A stretch of 64,000 nt of DNA from Ruegeria sp. Ofav3-42 (GTDB lineage Bacteria > Pseudomonadota > Alphaproteobacteria > Rhodobacterales > Rhodobacteraceae), in the NCBI RefSeq assembly GCF_022347725.1, contig NZ_JAKRGB010000013.1, positions 1-64,000 of the forward strand. The letters are read 5' to 3'. Below the pieces are notes generated by a model that made no database searches, had not been told where the DNA came from, and saw only the letters and a program-made list of their open reading frames with translations. Every line of letters starts with the position of its first letter. Position 1 is the stretch's first letter. Below, one piece after another: positions 43,031 to 52,218 of this stretch. The position numbers and the translations under genes are program-made.

Positions 43031-44467
43031 ATGTATCTTGGGATCGATATCGGAACGTCAGCTGTCAAGGTCGTCTGTACAGATGTGGACCAGATCCTTG
43101 CGTCAGCTTCCGTCAATCTGGAAACGTCCTCACCTCAACCAGGCTGGTCAGAACAGAACCCAGAAATTTGGTGGCGGGCCACATGCGAGGCTCTCCAGAA
43201 GTTGAACTCAGCGATCTCGCTGAAAGATGTGAAGGCCATCGGGTTGTCAGGTCAAATGCATGGCGCTGTCCTGCTTGATGCAAAACTGCGCCCGATCAGA
43301 CCGGCGATCCTCTGGAATGACAGCCGTGCGACACATGAGTGTGAGGATTTGCGTGAAACTCTTCCAAAGATTGGCCTCATCGCAGGCGTTCTTCCCCTTC
43401 CCGGGTTCACGGCACCAAAGATCGCATGGCTCAGGCGACATGAGCCTGAAAACCATGCCCGTATCGCTCATGTTCTATTGCCGAAGGACTACATCGGCCT
43501 CCGCCTTCACGGAGAAGTGGCCACAGACACTTCAGATGCTGCTGGCACCTTGTGGTTGGATCAAGCCGCACGCGATTGGAGCCTTCAGGTGGCTAAAGCC
43601 ACCCACGTACGACCCAATTGGCTTCCTCCTATATTCGACGGACACCAGATTGTCGGAACCGTGATGTCACAAGCCGCGTCGGAAACCGGGCTGCAAGCTG
43701 GGACGCACGTCGTAGCAGGGGGCGGCGACGCAGCAACGGGTGCGATTTCCCTCGGCGCGACAGAACCCGGCCGAGGCTTCATTTCACTGGGCACATCGGG
43801 GCAACTGTTTGTCTCAGACCACGACTACAAACCCAATCCTGAACGCTACGTGCACGCCTTTGCGCACACGTTACCGGACCGCTGGTACCAAATGGCTGCG
43901 ATGCTGAACGGTGCCCGCCCAATTTCCTGGATCGGAGGGTTGCTCGGCTTGTCACCTGCCGAAGTTGTCGCGCTGGCAGAAACGGCCAAAGGCGACCGAA
44001 CCCCGATTTTCCTGCCATACCTGACCGGCGAGCGAAGCCCGCACGGGAACCCCCATGTTCGGGCCGGTTTTTTTGGGATGGAAGACGCAACGACACGTGC
44101 GGAGGTCTGCCGCGCTGTTGTCGAGTCGATCTCTTTCTGCTTTGCTGATGCAGCCGAGAGCTTTGGCGATACCATCAAAAACCTGCCCGATTTAACCGCA
44201 ATAGGCGGAGGCAGCAGGTCCAATCTTTTGCTGAAACTGATCGCGGCCGCGACCGATAAACCGATCACCCGAGCCGCCGGGTCGGATTCCGGTCCAGCAT
44301 TCGGCGCGGCGAGGTTGGCGGCTTGCGGCCAAGGCGCACTGAGCATCCGTGATCTCGCCGTGCAGCCAGCTCAGGTCGACAGATTTGTGCCCGAAGCCAC
44401 CCCAATGCTGTTGGACCGCTTAAGCAGGTTTCGATCACTATACACGTCGGTCAGCACAATGACTTAG
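43031..44467 (+). CDS. xylB: Xylulokinase
   Basis: The 478-residue FGGY kinase has MYLGIDIGTSAVKVVCTDVD, SGQMHGAVLLDAKLRPIRPA ILWNDSRA, PGFTAPKIAWLRRHEPE, LPKDYIGLRLHGEVATDTSD AAGT, GGGDAATGAISLG, and the FGGY-C signature region AIGGGSRSNLLLKLIAAATD. It phosphorylates D-xylulose (or a fructose/tagatose-like ketose) with ATP, fitting the ketoses produced by SmoS and MtlK. It is divergent from the LacI regulator and shares its operator. Confidence 0.92.
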   Translation: MYLGIDIGTSAVKVVCTDVDQILASASVNLETSSPQPGWSEQNPEIWWRATCEALQKLNSAISLKDVKAIGLSGQMHGAVLLDAKLRPIRPAILWNDSRATHECEDLRETLPKIGLIAGVLPLPGFTAPKIAWLRRHEPENHARIAHVLLPKDYIGLRLHGEVATDTSDAAGTLWLDQAARDWSLQVAKATHVRPNWLPPIFDGHQIVGTVMSQAASETGLQAGTHVVAGGGDAATGAISLGATEPGRGFISLGTSGQLFVSDHDYKPNPERYVHAFAHTLPDRWYQMAAMLNGARPISWIGGLLGLSPAEVVALAETAKGDRTPIFLPYLTGERSPHGNPHVRAGFFGMEDATTRAEVCRAVVESISFCFADAAESFGDTIKNLPDLTAIGGGSRSNLLLKLIAAATDKPITRAAGSDSGPAFGAARLAACGQGALSIRDLAVQPAQVDRFVPEATPMLLDRLSRFRSLYTSVSTMT

Positions 44468-45116
44468 GTTCCGGAACAACTGTTTCCCGCTGCGATCCAG
44501 GCAATCGAGTTACCTCGCTGAATCTTGACAAAAAAACTTTGAAAACATACGCAACAGACAGAGCGTGAAATACACGTGAAGAAGCAAGACCTTGTCGCCC
44601 GTTCAGCGACGATCCGTCCAGCCAGAAAATGAAGGGCAGCGAGCCCACCCACAGGTGAAAACACCCAGGTTATTCGGTGTGTTCTTTTGGGGCATTGCGC
44701 GCTGGCAGGACCCGCTGGCACTTGGAGACGGAAAAAGCCGATGCGGCATAAGGATCTGGCAACAACATCACTTTTGCGAAAAGCAGGCGAGGTTGCCCAG
44801 CCTGTGGATACGCAAAGCGCATCGCAAGAGGTCCCGCCGAAGCCGGTTACATTCGAGGGCGACGCGACCATTTCAAGCGACAACGTTAAGGATCGTTCGG
44901 TAGAGGCAGCAGTCGCGCGACGCGCGAAAAAAACCTACGGTCTATGCAACAGCACCTCATGCGAACAACATGATCATTTCCAAACCGATCACCGATTGGC
45001 GCGCGGCAACGATAGAAGAGGCGATCATTGACAGCGTCTGTGCTCTGCCCTGCAACATTACCGCCGGTCCGGTTCACGGCCCACCCTGTGTCTTTCCGGC
45101 CTGAGAGGAGTTTCAC
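44468..45116. other. Unresolved stretch upstream of the siderophore reductase
   Basis: A frame from ATG 44741 (MRHKDLATTSLLRKAGEVAQ PVDTQ...) looks codon-like to the A7 run near 44930. A second frame continues from there (PTVYATAPHANNMIISKPIT DWRAATIEEAIIDSV) to a TGA near 45104, just ahead of the next gene. Both have plausible composition, so a small gene with a frameshift at the A-run is possible. I recognise no family; a HemP-type peptide was considered and does not fit. Confidence 0.35.
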
Positions 45117-46178
45117 ATGACCATCCGGCCCGATTTTTCACTGATCGCGGAAACGCACATTCCGGAGCTGGACTACAACGTTATAAGGCAGCTAATGCTA
45201 CATGAAGCGAAAGAACACGCTTTGCCAGTTCTCGAAAACGAGGACACGCGGGTTTCACTGGAAACTCCGTTTGGTTGTTACAGTTTCGAGGCCGCCCAAT
45301 CTGGCGTTACCGTCAAGGTGACTGCTGCCAAACAGGATTGGCTGTTCATGCTCAAGGAGCAATTGATCGAGCATCTGGTTCATTTCCTGCCAGACGCCGT
45401 CGGAAAAATGCGCTGGTCCGATGCAGGAGAGACCGGCAGCTTGCCGCCCAATTTCCAATTCGCCACGGTTCAGAAGGTGACCCCCGTTGGCACATCGTTT
45501 GTTCGGGTCAGGGTGAAAGCGTGCGGGTTGTCCAGTTTTCAGGATGACGCCATCCATTTCCGCATCGTTTTGCCTCCCAAAGGCACAGAGGATGCCGAAT
45601 GGCCTCATGTGTCTGAGAACGGCTCGACGGTATGGCCAAATGGCGACAATGCTCTGCATCGGCCCGCCTACACGACTCGTTGGATTGACCATGCAATGGG
45701 GTTGATGGATTTCGATGTATTCGTCCACGAAGGTGGGCGCGTGACGGAGTGGGTCCAGAGCGTTGAACTTGGTTCGCAAGTCGCAATCGTAGGACCGGGT
45801 GGTGGCGGGATTCCCGACACCAATCGCATCTTGATGTACGCCGATGAGACTGCGTTGCCTGCTTTGGCTCGCATACTCGAGGCTCTGCCTGCAGACACAT
45901 TGGGACACGTAACGGCGCTTACGGAAAACGGGGCCAACTGCGCCTACCCGCTGACCGCGCCACCGGGTGTGTCTGTCATGTGGCTGGATCGCAACGACGG
46001 GCACAGTCTGGCGGAACTTGCCCTTAGGGCACTTGAAGAATTCCAAGATCATTTTCTGTGGTTCGCTTGCGATAAAGCGGATGCTCAGCGGGTGCGCGCG
46101 GCATACAAGGCCAAAAGTGGCGACCCTGCCCGTGCTTATATCGCGGCTTATTGGAGCAAATCCGGCGTCGCAGACTGA
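45117..46178 (+). CDS. Siderophore-interacting protein (NAD(P)H ferric-siderophore reductase)
   Basis: The 353-residue protein has an N-terminal extension of about 100 residues (DUF2218-like: SLETPFGCYSFEAAQSGVTV KVTAAKQDWLFMLKEQLIEH) joined to a ViuB/SIP flavin reductase: FATVQKVTPVGTSFVRVRVK, HFRIVLPPKG, YTTRWIDHAMGLMDFDVFVH with the R-x-Y/W-T flavin-binding variant, WVQSVELGSQVAIVGPGGGG, YADETALPALARILEALPAD and YIAAYWSKSGVAD. It releases iron from imported siderophores in the cytosol. GAGAGGAG precedes the ATG. It heads the + strand tonB cluster. Confidence 0.9.
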   Translation: MTIRPDFSLIAETHIPELDYNVIRQLMLHEAKEHALPVLENEDTRVSLETPFGCYSFEAAQSGVTVKVTAAKQDWLFMLKEQLIEHLVHFLPDAVGKMRWSDAGETGSLPPNFQFATVQKVTPVGTSFVRVRVKACGLSSFQDDAIHFRIVLPPKGTEDAEWPHVSENGSTVWPNGDNALHRPAYTTRWIDHAMGLMDFDVFVHEGGRVTEWVQSVELGSQVAIVGPGGGGIPDTNRILMYADETALPALARILEALPADTLGHVTALTENGANCAYPLTAPPGVSVMWLDRNDGHSLAELALRALEEFQDHFLWFACDKADAQRVRAAYKAKSGDPARAYIAAYWSKSGVAD

Positions 46179-46451
46179 CCCTCCCGAACAGACAGAGTTT
46201 GCATGAACTTGTAGGGCTTACCAATGTTGACAAAATCGCACAGGAATTTTACGGCAGTGTAGAAACGGGTTTCCAAGCCCTGAGCCAGATTGCGCCTTTT
46301 CGCATCGCGATTCAGCCACTTCACAAAAACCCAATTAATGCCGTGCGGGATTTTTTGTTCCGCACTCACTTGCGCTGTCATCCGGGGTAACTCTGCCGGT
46401 CCTAAGTGACTTTGCCGCCCTGAAATACACTTCGGCCTTATGGAGCCGCCT

Positions 46452-47399
46452 ATGGAAACGAACTCTATAATTCTGGCAGTTTTTCTGACCATTCCTGTGG
46501 CCGGTTTTGCCCAGAATGCGACGCCTCCAACAGCACCGGAATTTCCCGAGTCTCCGCAACCTGCGCCGGCCCTTGAGGCGGATCCGCAAACTCCAGCTGA
46601 GGGTGTTGCGCCGGACTTCACCACGGATGCACCGACAGCCGATCCCTTGGCTCCGGCCTCAACACTTGAATTCGAGGGTGCAGAACCAACAGCACTTGCC
46701 CACAGCGCAGAGCTGGCCAAACCGCAGGAGGCCGATCTGTGGCTGACGGCTCAGAATGCATCCGGCAAGGCAACCGAGTTCCTGAAGAATGGTGGACCTT
46801 CGATTTGGGCCATTGCTGCTCTTTCAGTAATTACCTTGGCCTTGATCTTGTGGAAGATCTGGCGACTTGCACTGATCGGCGCATGGTCGCGGGGAAAGGC
46901 GGGGCAAGCTATCGCCAAATTCGAAGCTGGCGACGCAGAGGCGGCATTATCAACCGTCAACGGCCGCAAAGGTATCCGTTCCAAAGTGGTGGCCCATGCG
47001 ATCCGCTCGATCCGGCACATGCCAGAGGAACGTTCCCGCGAGGAAACAGCGCGGGTCGCCAAGCGCGAAATTGCGCAAGCCAGCACCGGGCTGCGTGCTC
47101 TTGAACTGATCGCAACCATCGCTCCCTTGTTGGGCCTGCTGGGAACAGTACTAGGTATGATCGCAGCGTTTCAAGCTTTGCAGCAGGCAGGCAATCGCGC
47201 CGATCCGGCCCTGTTGGCTGGCGGGATCTGGGAAGCGCTGTTAACCACCGCTGCGGGTATGGCAGTTGCCATTCCTGCGTCGGCCGCCCTCACCTGGTTC
47301 GAGGCGGTGATTGACCGCATTCGCCAGGATGTCGAGGACGGCGCTACGAGGTTGTTTGTAGCGCCGCAACCGGAAGAAATCAGGCTGGTAGCGGAGTAG
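46452..47399 (+). CDS. exbB: ExbB-type MotA/TolQ/ExbB proton channel protein
   Basis: About 315 residues: a signal-like N-terminus, a long Pro/Ala-rich exported linker (TPPTAPEFPESPQPAPALEA DPQTP), then the ExbB core with three helices: SIWAIAALSVITLALILWKI, IAPLLGLLGTVLGMIAAFQA and GIWEALLTTAAGMAVAIPAS. The MotA/TolQ motif GLLGTVxGM is clear. The start is ATG 46452, with GGAG at 46442 at good spacing; ATG 46440 overlaps that SD. It feeds proton-motive force to TonB. Confidence 0.9.
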   Translation: METNSIILAVFLTIPVAGFAQNATPPTAPEFPESPQPAPALEADPQTPAEGVAPDFTTDAPTADPLAPASTLEFEGAEPTALAHSAELAKPQEADLWLTAQNASGKATEFLKNGGPSIWAIAALSVITLALILWKIWRLALIGAWSRGKAGQAIAKFEAGDAEAALSTVNGRKGIRSKVVAHAIRSIRHMPEERSREETARVAKREIAQASTGLRALELIATIAPLLGLLGTVLGMIAAFQALQQAGNRADPALLAGGIWEALLTTAAGMAVAIPASAALTWFEAVIDRIRQDVEDGATRLFVAPQPEEIRLVAE

Positions 47400-47403
47400 G
47401 TCG

Positions 47404-47775
47404 ATGCAATTCGCCCCGCCACCAAGACCCCGGCGAAAACCAAGCCTGACACCCATGATCGACGTAGTGTTTTTGTTACTCGTGTTTTTCATGCTTGCAT
47501 CCCGCTTTGGGGCGGATGCCATACTGCCGCTGCCCTTGGCTGGCTCAGGAGGCGAATACAACGGTCCGCCGCGCCTCATCGACATCTATCCGGACCGGGT
47601 GTTCCTGAATCGTGTCGCGACCGCCGACCTGCCGCAGGCGTTGGTACCGTTGGTGCAGTCCCCATCGGACATGCTGGTGCTTCGCGGCAAGGATGGGGCG
47701 ACTCTGCAACGCATCGTCACGATAACCGAGAGCCTGCGGCAAGCCGGATTTGTTTCAGTGGTGTTGGTCGAGTGA
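47404..47775 (+). CDS. exbD: ExbD-type biopolymer transport protein 1
   Basis: 123 residues with the ExbD/TolR layout: basic N-terminus, LTPMIDVVFLLLVFFMLASR with the essential Asp in the single helix, then a small periplasmic domain (DIYPDRVFLNRVATADLPQA, LQRIVTITESLRQAGFVSVV LVE). It partners with ExbB and TonB. It starts 5 bp after exbB. Confidence 0.88.
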   Translation: MQFAPPPRPRRKPSLTPMIDVVFLLLVFFMLASRFGADAILPLPLAGSGGEYNGPPRLIDIYPDRVFLNRVATADLPQALVPLVQSPSDMLVLRGKDGATLQRIVTITESLRQAGFVSVVLVE

Positions 47776-47776
47776 C

Positions 47777-48163
47777 ATGATGGATTTCTCACCTCCTCCA
47801 GCCAGGCAGCGATCTGAATCCATTGTTCCGATGATCAACGTTGTGTTCCTGCTGCTTATCTTTTTCCTGATGACCTCGAACCTGGCCACACCCGAACCGT
47901 TCGATGTCACGCCGCCCCAGGCAAGCTCAGAAGCTGAACCGGAAGTGGAACGCACCCTGTACGTGGACAAAACCGGCAGAACCGCATTCGACGGGGTCGA
48001 AGGAGAGGCCGCTCTGAGGGCCATTGCTGCCGTCAGCGAGACGGATTCCGTAATTCAACTTCGCGCAGATGCCGAATTGGAAGCGAGCGTTTTGGCCAAG
48101 TTACTGAAGGACCTGACCGCCGCTGGCTTCAGCCGGGTCGAGTTGATTGTGGCAACGCAATGA
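47777..48163 (+). CDS. exbD: ExbD-type biopolymer transport protein 2
   Basis: A second ExbD of about 128 residues: MMDFSPPPARQRSESIVPMI NVVFLLLIFFLMTSNLATPE, in which the motif residue usually Asp is Asn (PMINVVFLLLIFF), and a periplasmic domain ending GFSRVELIVATQ. Loss of the proton-relay Asp in this copy but not in the first suggests division of labour in a mixed ExbD dimer. It starts 1 bp after the first exbD and overlaps tonB by 4 bp. Confidence 0.85.
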   Translation: MMDFSPPPARQRSESIVPMINVVFLLLIFFLMTSNLATPEPFDVTPPQASSEAEPEVERTLYVDKTGRTAFDGVEGEAALRAIAAVSETDSVIQLRADAELEASVLAKLLKDLTAAGFSRVELIVATQ

Positions 48164-49011
48164 AACGGGCGTTGGAGATATTCGTCTTTGTCACCCTCTC
48201 ACTGGGGGTACATGTTCTGGTCTTTGCTCAAAAGCCGGAGTCGGGGCTGCAATCCGGCGGCAGCGGCGGTGACGCGATTGTGTCCATACAGGCAGCGGCC
48301 GCCACTGTAGCTGAGATGGTCGAAACCTGGGAACGGCCTCCGGTCACGGTGCCAGAAGTTCAACCGGCACTGGCCACGCCAGAGGTCCCAATTTCTATGG
48401 CGATGACAGTTCCGCAGATTGATTTGAATCCAGCATCGCGGCCGGAAATGCGTTTGGCCATGTCCCAACCAGAAGCTCTAGACGAGTTCAAAATAGACGC
48501 GGTTCAGCCGCCTCCGCCTCCGCCTCCGCCTGAACCGGAACCTGAAATCAGTGTGTCATCGAATGCGCGGCCAAAGCCCCGACCACCAGAGCCACAACCA
48601 GAAAAGGCCCAGAAGGCCAAACAGACGACGGCGGGTCGCAAGAAAGAGGTTGCGGCAGGCTCGGGCGGTGCGACGCAGGCCGGCCTCGGACATGCCGAGG
48701 CAACAACAGGCAATCCGGGACAAAACGCCAAGTTGCAGGCCGTTTGGGGCGCAAAAATCCGGGCGCGCATTGACCGAAGCAAACGCTTTCCGCGCGGCGT
48801 CAAAGATAGCGGAGGTGTTACAGTGGAACTGCACGTGTCACGCGACGGAAAGCTATTGAGGTACCGCATCCGAAAGTCTTCCGGCATCGCTGCGCTGGAC
48901 GAAGCTGCCATGAAAGCGGTAGCCCGCGCTGGTCGATTCCCGAAGGCGCCGAAAAAGCTGCCGGGCAACAAGTTTGGATTTTCCGTTTTGATCAGGCTGG
49001 CGCCACGCTGA
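48160..49011 (+). CDS. tonB: TonB energy-transducing protein
   Basis: 283 residues: N-terminal anchor helix ALEIFVFVTLSLGVHVLVFA, a Pro-rich spacer (PPPPPPPPEPEPEIS, RPKPRPPEPQPEKAQKAKQT) and a C-terminal TonB_C domain (KIRARIDRSKRFPRGVKDSG GVTVELHVSRDGKLLRYRIR KSSGIAALDEAAMKAVARAG). The spacer is encoded in part by four CCGCCT units at 48508-48531. It spans the periplasm to energise the receptor encoded at 50009-52189. It overlaps exbD2 by ATGA. Confidence 0.92.
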   Translation: MKRALEIFVFVTLSLGVHVLVFAQKPESGLQSGGSGGDAIVSIQAAAATVAEMVETWERPPVTVPEVQPALATPEVPISMAMTVPQIDLNPASRPEMRLAMSQPEALDEFKIDAVQPPPPPPPPEPEPEISVSSNARPKPRPPEPQPEKAQKAKQTTAGRKKEVAAGSGGATQAGLGHAEATTGNPGQNAKLQAVWGAKIRARIDRSKRFPRGVKDSGGVTVELHVSRDGKLLRYRIRKSSGIAALDEAAMKAVARAGRFPKAPKKLPGNKFGFSVLIRLAPR

Positions 49012-49033
49012 CGACAGGACACGCTCATTGAAA

Positions 49034-49063
49034 CCGGAATGGGGCTGAACGGCCCCCATCCGG
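49034..49063. terminator. Bidirectional hairpin between tonB and the convergent gene
   Basis: CCGGAATGGGG and CCCCCATCCGG form a stem of about ten pairs around a short loop, 23 bp after the tonB stop and 8 bp from the end of the convergent gene. There is no long T-tract on either side. The position supports a shared terminator. Confidence 0.55.
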
Positions 49064-49070
49064 CCGTCGG

Positions 49071-49577
49071 TCAGCGAACGACGCGCAGTTTGGCGCCTGA
49101 CTGAGTTGCGATCTGCGATGACGCTCCGGCAGGAAACCGGTTTGCAAAGGTTAAACCTGACCGAATGACATCCGGGTCAAGACGGCCTTTGGTCAAGCTT
49201 TCGACCGCGTCGCGGGCGGCTGAAGTGTCGTCGCGGCGCATGAAGTGCAGCGCGTTTAAAAGGGTAGCCTCATCTACAGTCACCAGACCCCGGCTGTGCT
49301 CGCAAAACGGGTCGTTATAGTCGAAACCGTCATTTCGGCATTGCATGACATATTTGACAAATCGCGCCAACAAATGCGCGGCGGGCAAACCGATACTGTC
49401 GCCCCATCGCTCGGCGGCGATGGAATATGCCAGATGCCAGGCTTGCGTTTCAGGGCACCGCAACGCGTCCAGATGATGCCGCGCGACGACCAGCAATCCG
49501 GTTTCGAACGTATCAAACGGATAGCTGCCAATGGCCTGCATACAGTCTTGTGGTTCGGCAAGGTTTGTTACGCTCAT
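49071..49577 (-). CDS. Uncharacterised protein of the siderophore locus
   Basis: A 168-residue soluble helical protein (ETGLLVVARHHLDALRCPET QAWHLAYSIAAERWGDSIGL, LLARFVKYVMQCRNDGFDYN DPFCEHSRGLVT). It carries three or four Cys and several His, but no motif I can assign. Its start overlaps the stop of the preceding small gene (ATGA). It lies between the TonB cluster and the receptor gene; involvement in iron uptake is inferred only from position. Confidence 0.55.
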   Translation of the reverse strand: MSVTNLAEPQDCMQAIGSYPFDTFETGLLVVARHHLDALRCPETQAWHLAYSIAAERWGDSIGLPAAHLLARFVKYVMQCRNDGFDYNDPFCEHSRGLVTVDEATLLNALHFMRRDDTSAARDAVESLTKGRLDPDVIRSGLTFANRFPAGASSQIATQSGAKLRVVR

Positions 49578-49795
49578 GCTGTGAACCTCTGTTTGTTTTT
49601 TGCTGATACGCCAATCCGTACAACGTTCTCTGGCAATTCACCGAGTGTCCGTTCCTCTTGCGGAATGGGCGACGCCGCATGCGCCGGAAACCGAAGATCA
49701 GCCTCAATCGCTGCGCGCAGTTCGGGTTTCAGCTTGCATCCGTATTGCCGTGCCAGCTTGTCCGTTGCCAGCAGATTGCTCATGAGGTTTTTCAT
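49574..49795 (-). CDS. Uncharacterised small protein
   Basis: 73 residues from ATG 49795 (MKNLMSNLLATDKLARQYGC KLKPELRAAIEADLRFPAHA), ending in NVVRIGVSAKNKQRFTA. There is no membrane segment or known domain. An open frame upstream to 49849 gives a basic stretch unlikely to be translated. It is coupled by ATGA to the 168-residue gene, which supports it as real. Confidence 0.5.
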   Translation of the reverse strand: MKNLMSNLLATDKLARQYGCKLKPELRAAIEADLRFPAHAASPIPQEERTLGELPENVVRIGVSAKNKQRFTA

Positions 49796-50008
49796 TGCCT
49801 TTTTACCCCGGTGCCTGTGTCGTGACGCCAGCCGTGTCGGGCTGGCCAAAAAGGTTCGATTGCCGGAAAGGCCGGGCGTGATTCCACAGAATCTGACTAG
49901 GCCATCAGGTACATGACAAATTTACTCAGGAATTACAAGCTGGAACCGAGCGCACAATTACGGACCGCGGCGCCAAGCAACGGTCCGTCTTTGGTTTCGG
50001 GTTTCAGA

Positions 50009-52189
50009 TCAAAACGTAACCGAATAACCGGCCCAGAATCTGCGCCCTTCGGCCGCAACCGGGATGTCCTGCCGGGTCAGCGGGTTCGTTCGAACCGAGC
50101 TGGCTGTGGGGTTCAACTGATCGGCGTCAAACAGGTTGTCGACCGCAAAGCTGAATTCACCCAAACCAATCTGTTTGGCCACACGCGCATTGACCGTGGT
50201 TGTGTCCTGGACAACGGTATAGCCTTTGTTGTCGCGGGAACCGGTGTAGACGACCTCGCCTGCCAACCGCAAACCGTTGTCAAAGACGTAATCGCCATAC
50301 AGCGTCGCCTTGACCGGAGCACCAATCCGGTTGTTAGGCAACCAGCTGTCAACTTTCCCGTCATTGTCGCTGTCAAAACGTCCTTCGGTGAAGGATGCCG
50401 ACAGGCCAAGGTTGAAAGCAGTGTTCACCTGATAATCCACGATGATCTCACCGCCCCAGGTTTCTTCTTTCTGTTGCGTGATGGCGTTTGTAGCCGAATT
50501 GAACACGGTTCCTTCATCCGAGGTCGCAAAGAAAGCCGACGCTTCAATTCTGAACGCCCCGCTGGTGTGACGCGCGCCGATCTCATAGGTGTCGACGATT
50601 TGCGCCTCGGGTCCTATTGCTGCGAAAGAAACGGTTTGGCCGGGCAAAGTGGGGCTCGGTGCCATCGCGCGCCGCGTAAAAGCGCCAACATCCGGCAATG
50701 AGAAGCCCTGCGAGAAGCCAGCAAAAATCTCGGTGCTTTGGGTCAGGTGATAGACGCCACCAAAGTTGAAGACTGTCGCGTCATAATCAAAATCACCACC
50801 GGTGACGTTCACGGCCGGCAATGGCAGCAGGCCTGTTGGACGCAGCTGAACAACGTCAGGGCGCATATAGTTCTTCACTGAAAGGTCGAACCGCTCATAG
50901 CGAACGCCGCCCGAAAAATCGAATTTCTCACCAATTGGAAGGTCAAGCTGAGCAAAGGCGGCCACGCTGCGTTGGCCCATCGGTGCAATCACTTCGGTTC
51001 CATCCAATAGCGCCTGACTAACGTCGTCCTTACCGACATCAACACCCCAGGTCAGTTTCGCGCCAGCCGCAAGTTGGCTAAGGTCGCTGCGCACCGTTGT
51101 GCGAACACCGTAGGTGGTAGTGTCCAGACGCGTTTGAGCCTCCGGGTTCTGCCTCGGGTTGGTCGGGGAAGTCGGATAGTACAACGGGTTCGCGATCCCG
51201 GCCGGAACAAAAGCTGCGGTTCGCTTGTTGTCTGTGTAGTAGCCCTGAACTTCCAGCTCACCGATGGCCAGATCCGAGTTCAGATACCGCAATGTCAGCG
51301 CCTTTGTCTCATCTTCGACCGGTTGACCGGTGTAAGGCTGCGTCGGGTCGACGCTGACGGGATCAGTCAGATAGTTGGTGAAAAAGTCCGGGGTTTGTTT
51401 GAACCGGTTGGCATCAAACCGCAGATCGAACCGATGTGACCCTTCTTCGTAGTCGGCAGCCAGACCCAGCGAGTAGATATCGCTGTTGTCGCCGCCGCCC
51501 TGCCCGACCAGCGGATCGGACGGAAGCTGGCGTCCTGCACCGTCATAGCGGTCGCCGATGCTCTCGGCGCTCAATTCCAGCCGCAGGCCGAAGTTTTCAA
51601 CGCGCCGATCATGCGATGCGAAAACTTCCCAGCCCAATGTGTCTGAAACACTTTCACCTTGCGCGGACAGACGGGTAAAGACAGTGGATTGCGTAACATC
51701 ACCTGCCCGCTTGGTCACGATGTTGATCGTACCGCCGGTAGCCCCGTTGCCGTATTGTGCGTTCGAACCTTTGACGATTTCGACCCGTTCCACGGAATTC
51801 ACGTCGAATAACGCCAATTCCCTGTCGAATCCGCGTAGTTCACTGGTGCGCGCAACACCGTTGATCAGAATCTGGATATTGCGCCCGCGCAGCGTCTGGC
51901 TGGCCCCCGAAACCGTACCGTTCGACACGCTTAGGCCCGGCACGAAATCCGACAGGATTTGTTCCAGAAACTCTCCCTGCAGAATGCGCTGCTCGATATC
52001 GGTCGATGTGATCACCTGCACGGTCCCTGGGATCGTCGAGGCATCGGCGTTGCTGCGATAGGCCGAAATCGTAATCGGTTCCAGCGTCAGAAGGTCTTCT
52101 TCTGTTACGTTGTCTTGCGCCATGGCTGTCTCAGCACAGAGCATAGCTGTCAGTGCGGTGCTGGCGCGCAGCACGCGTTTTTGTCCCAT
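50009..52189 (-). CDS. TonB-dependent siderophore receptor
   Basis: 726 residues: signal peptide (VLRASTALTAMLCAETAMAQ), a TonB-box-like ITISAYRSN, the plug domain (TIPGTVQVITSTDIEQRILQ, LRGRNIQILINGVARTSELR, VEIVKGSNAQYGNGATGGTI NIVTK) and a 22-strand barrel ending RRFWAGYSVTF with the terminal Phe needed for outer-membrane assembly. ATG 52189 has AAGGAAC upstream; the longer frame runs back into the transporter gene. It likely imports a ferric hydroxamate/carboxylate siderophore, fitting the neighbouring RhtX-type transporter. Confidence 0.92.
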   Translation of the reverse strand: MGQKRVLRASTALTAMLCAETAMAQDNVTEEDLLTLEPITISAYRSNADASTIPGTVQVITSTDIEQRILQGEFLEQILSDFVPGLSVSNGTVSGASQTLRGRNIQILINGVARTSELRGFDRELALFDVNSVERVEIVKGSNAQYGNGATGGTINIVTKRAGDVTQSTVFTRLSAQGESVSDTLGWEVFASHDRRVENFGLRLELSAESIGDRYDGAGRQLPSDPLVGQGGGDNSDIYSLGLAADYEEGSHRFDLRFDANRFKQTPDFFTNYLTDPVSVDPTQPYTGQPVEDETKALTLRYLNSDLAIGELEVQGYYTDNKRTAAFVPAGIANPLYYPTSPTNPRQNPEAQTRLDTTTYGVRTTVRSDLSQLAAGAKLTWGVDVGKDDVSQALLDGTEVIAPMGQRSVAAFAQLDLPIGEKFDFSGGVRYERFDLSVKNYMRPDVVQLRPTGLLPLPAVNVTGGDFDYDATVFNFGGVYHLTQSTEIFAGFSQGFSLPDVGAFTRRAMAPSPTLPGQTVSFAAIGPEAQIVDTYEIGARHTSGAFRIEASAFFATSDEGTVFNSATNAITQQKEETWGGEIIVDYQVNTAFNLGLSASFTEGRFDSDNDGKVDSWLPNNRIGAPVKATLYGDYVFDNGLRLAGEVVYTGSRDNKGYTVVQDTTTVNARVAKQIGLGEFSFAVDNLFDADQLNPTASSVRTNPLTRQDIPVAAEGRRFWAGYSVTF

Positions 52190-52218
52190 CGGATTGTTCC
52201 TTTTTGTGTGTGAGCTAT

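Noticed and set aside
44592..45031. HemP haem-uptake peptide upstream of the reductase
   Set aside because: The typical HemP ending (YRLRLTRxGKLILTK-like) is absent in all frames.
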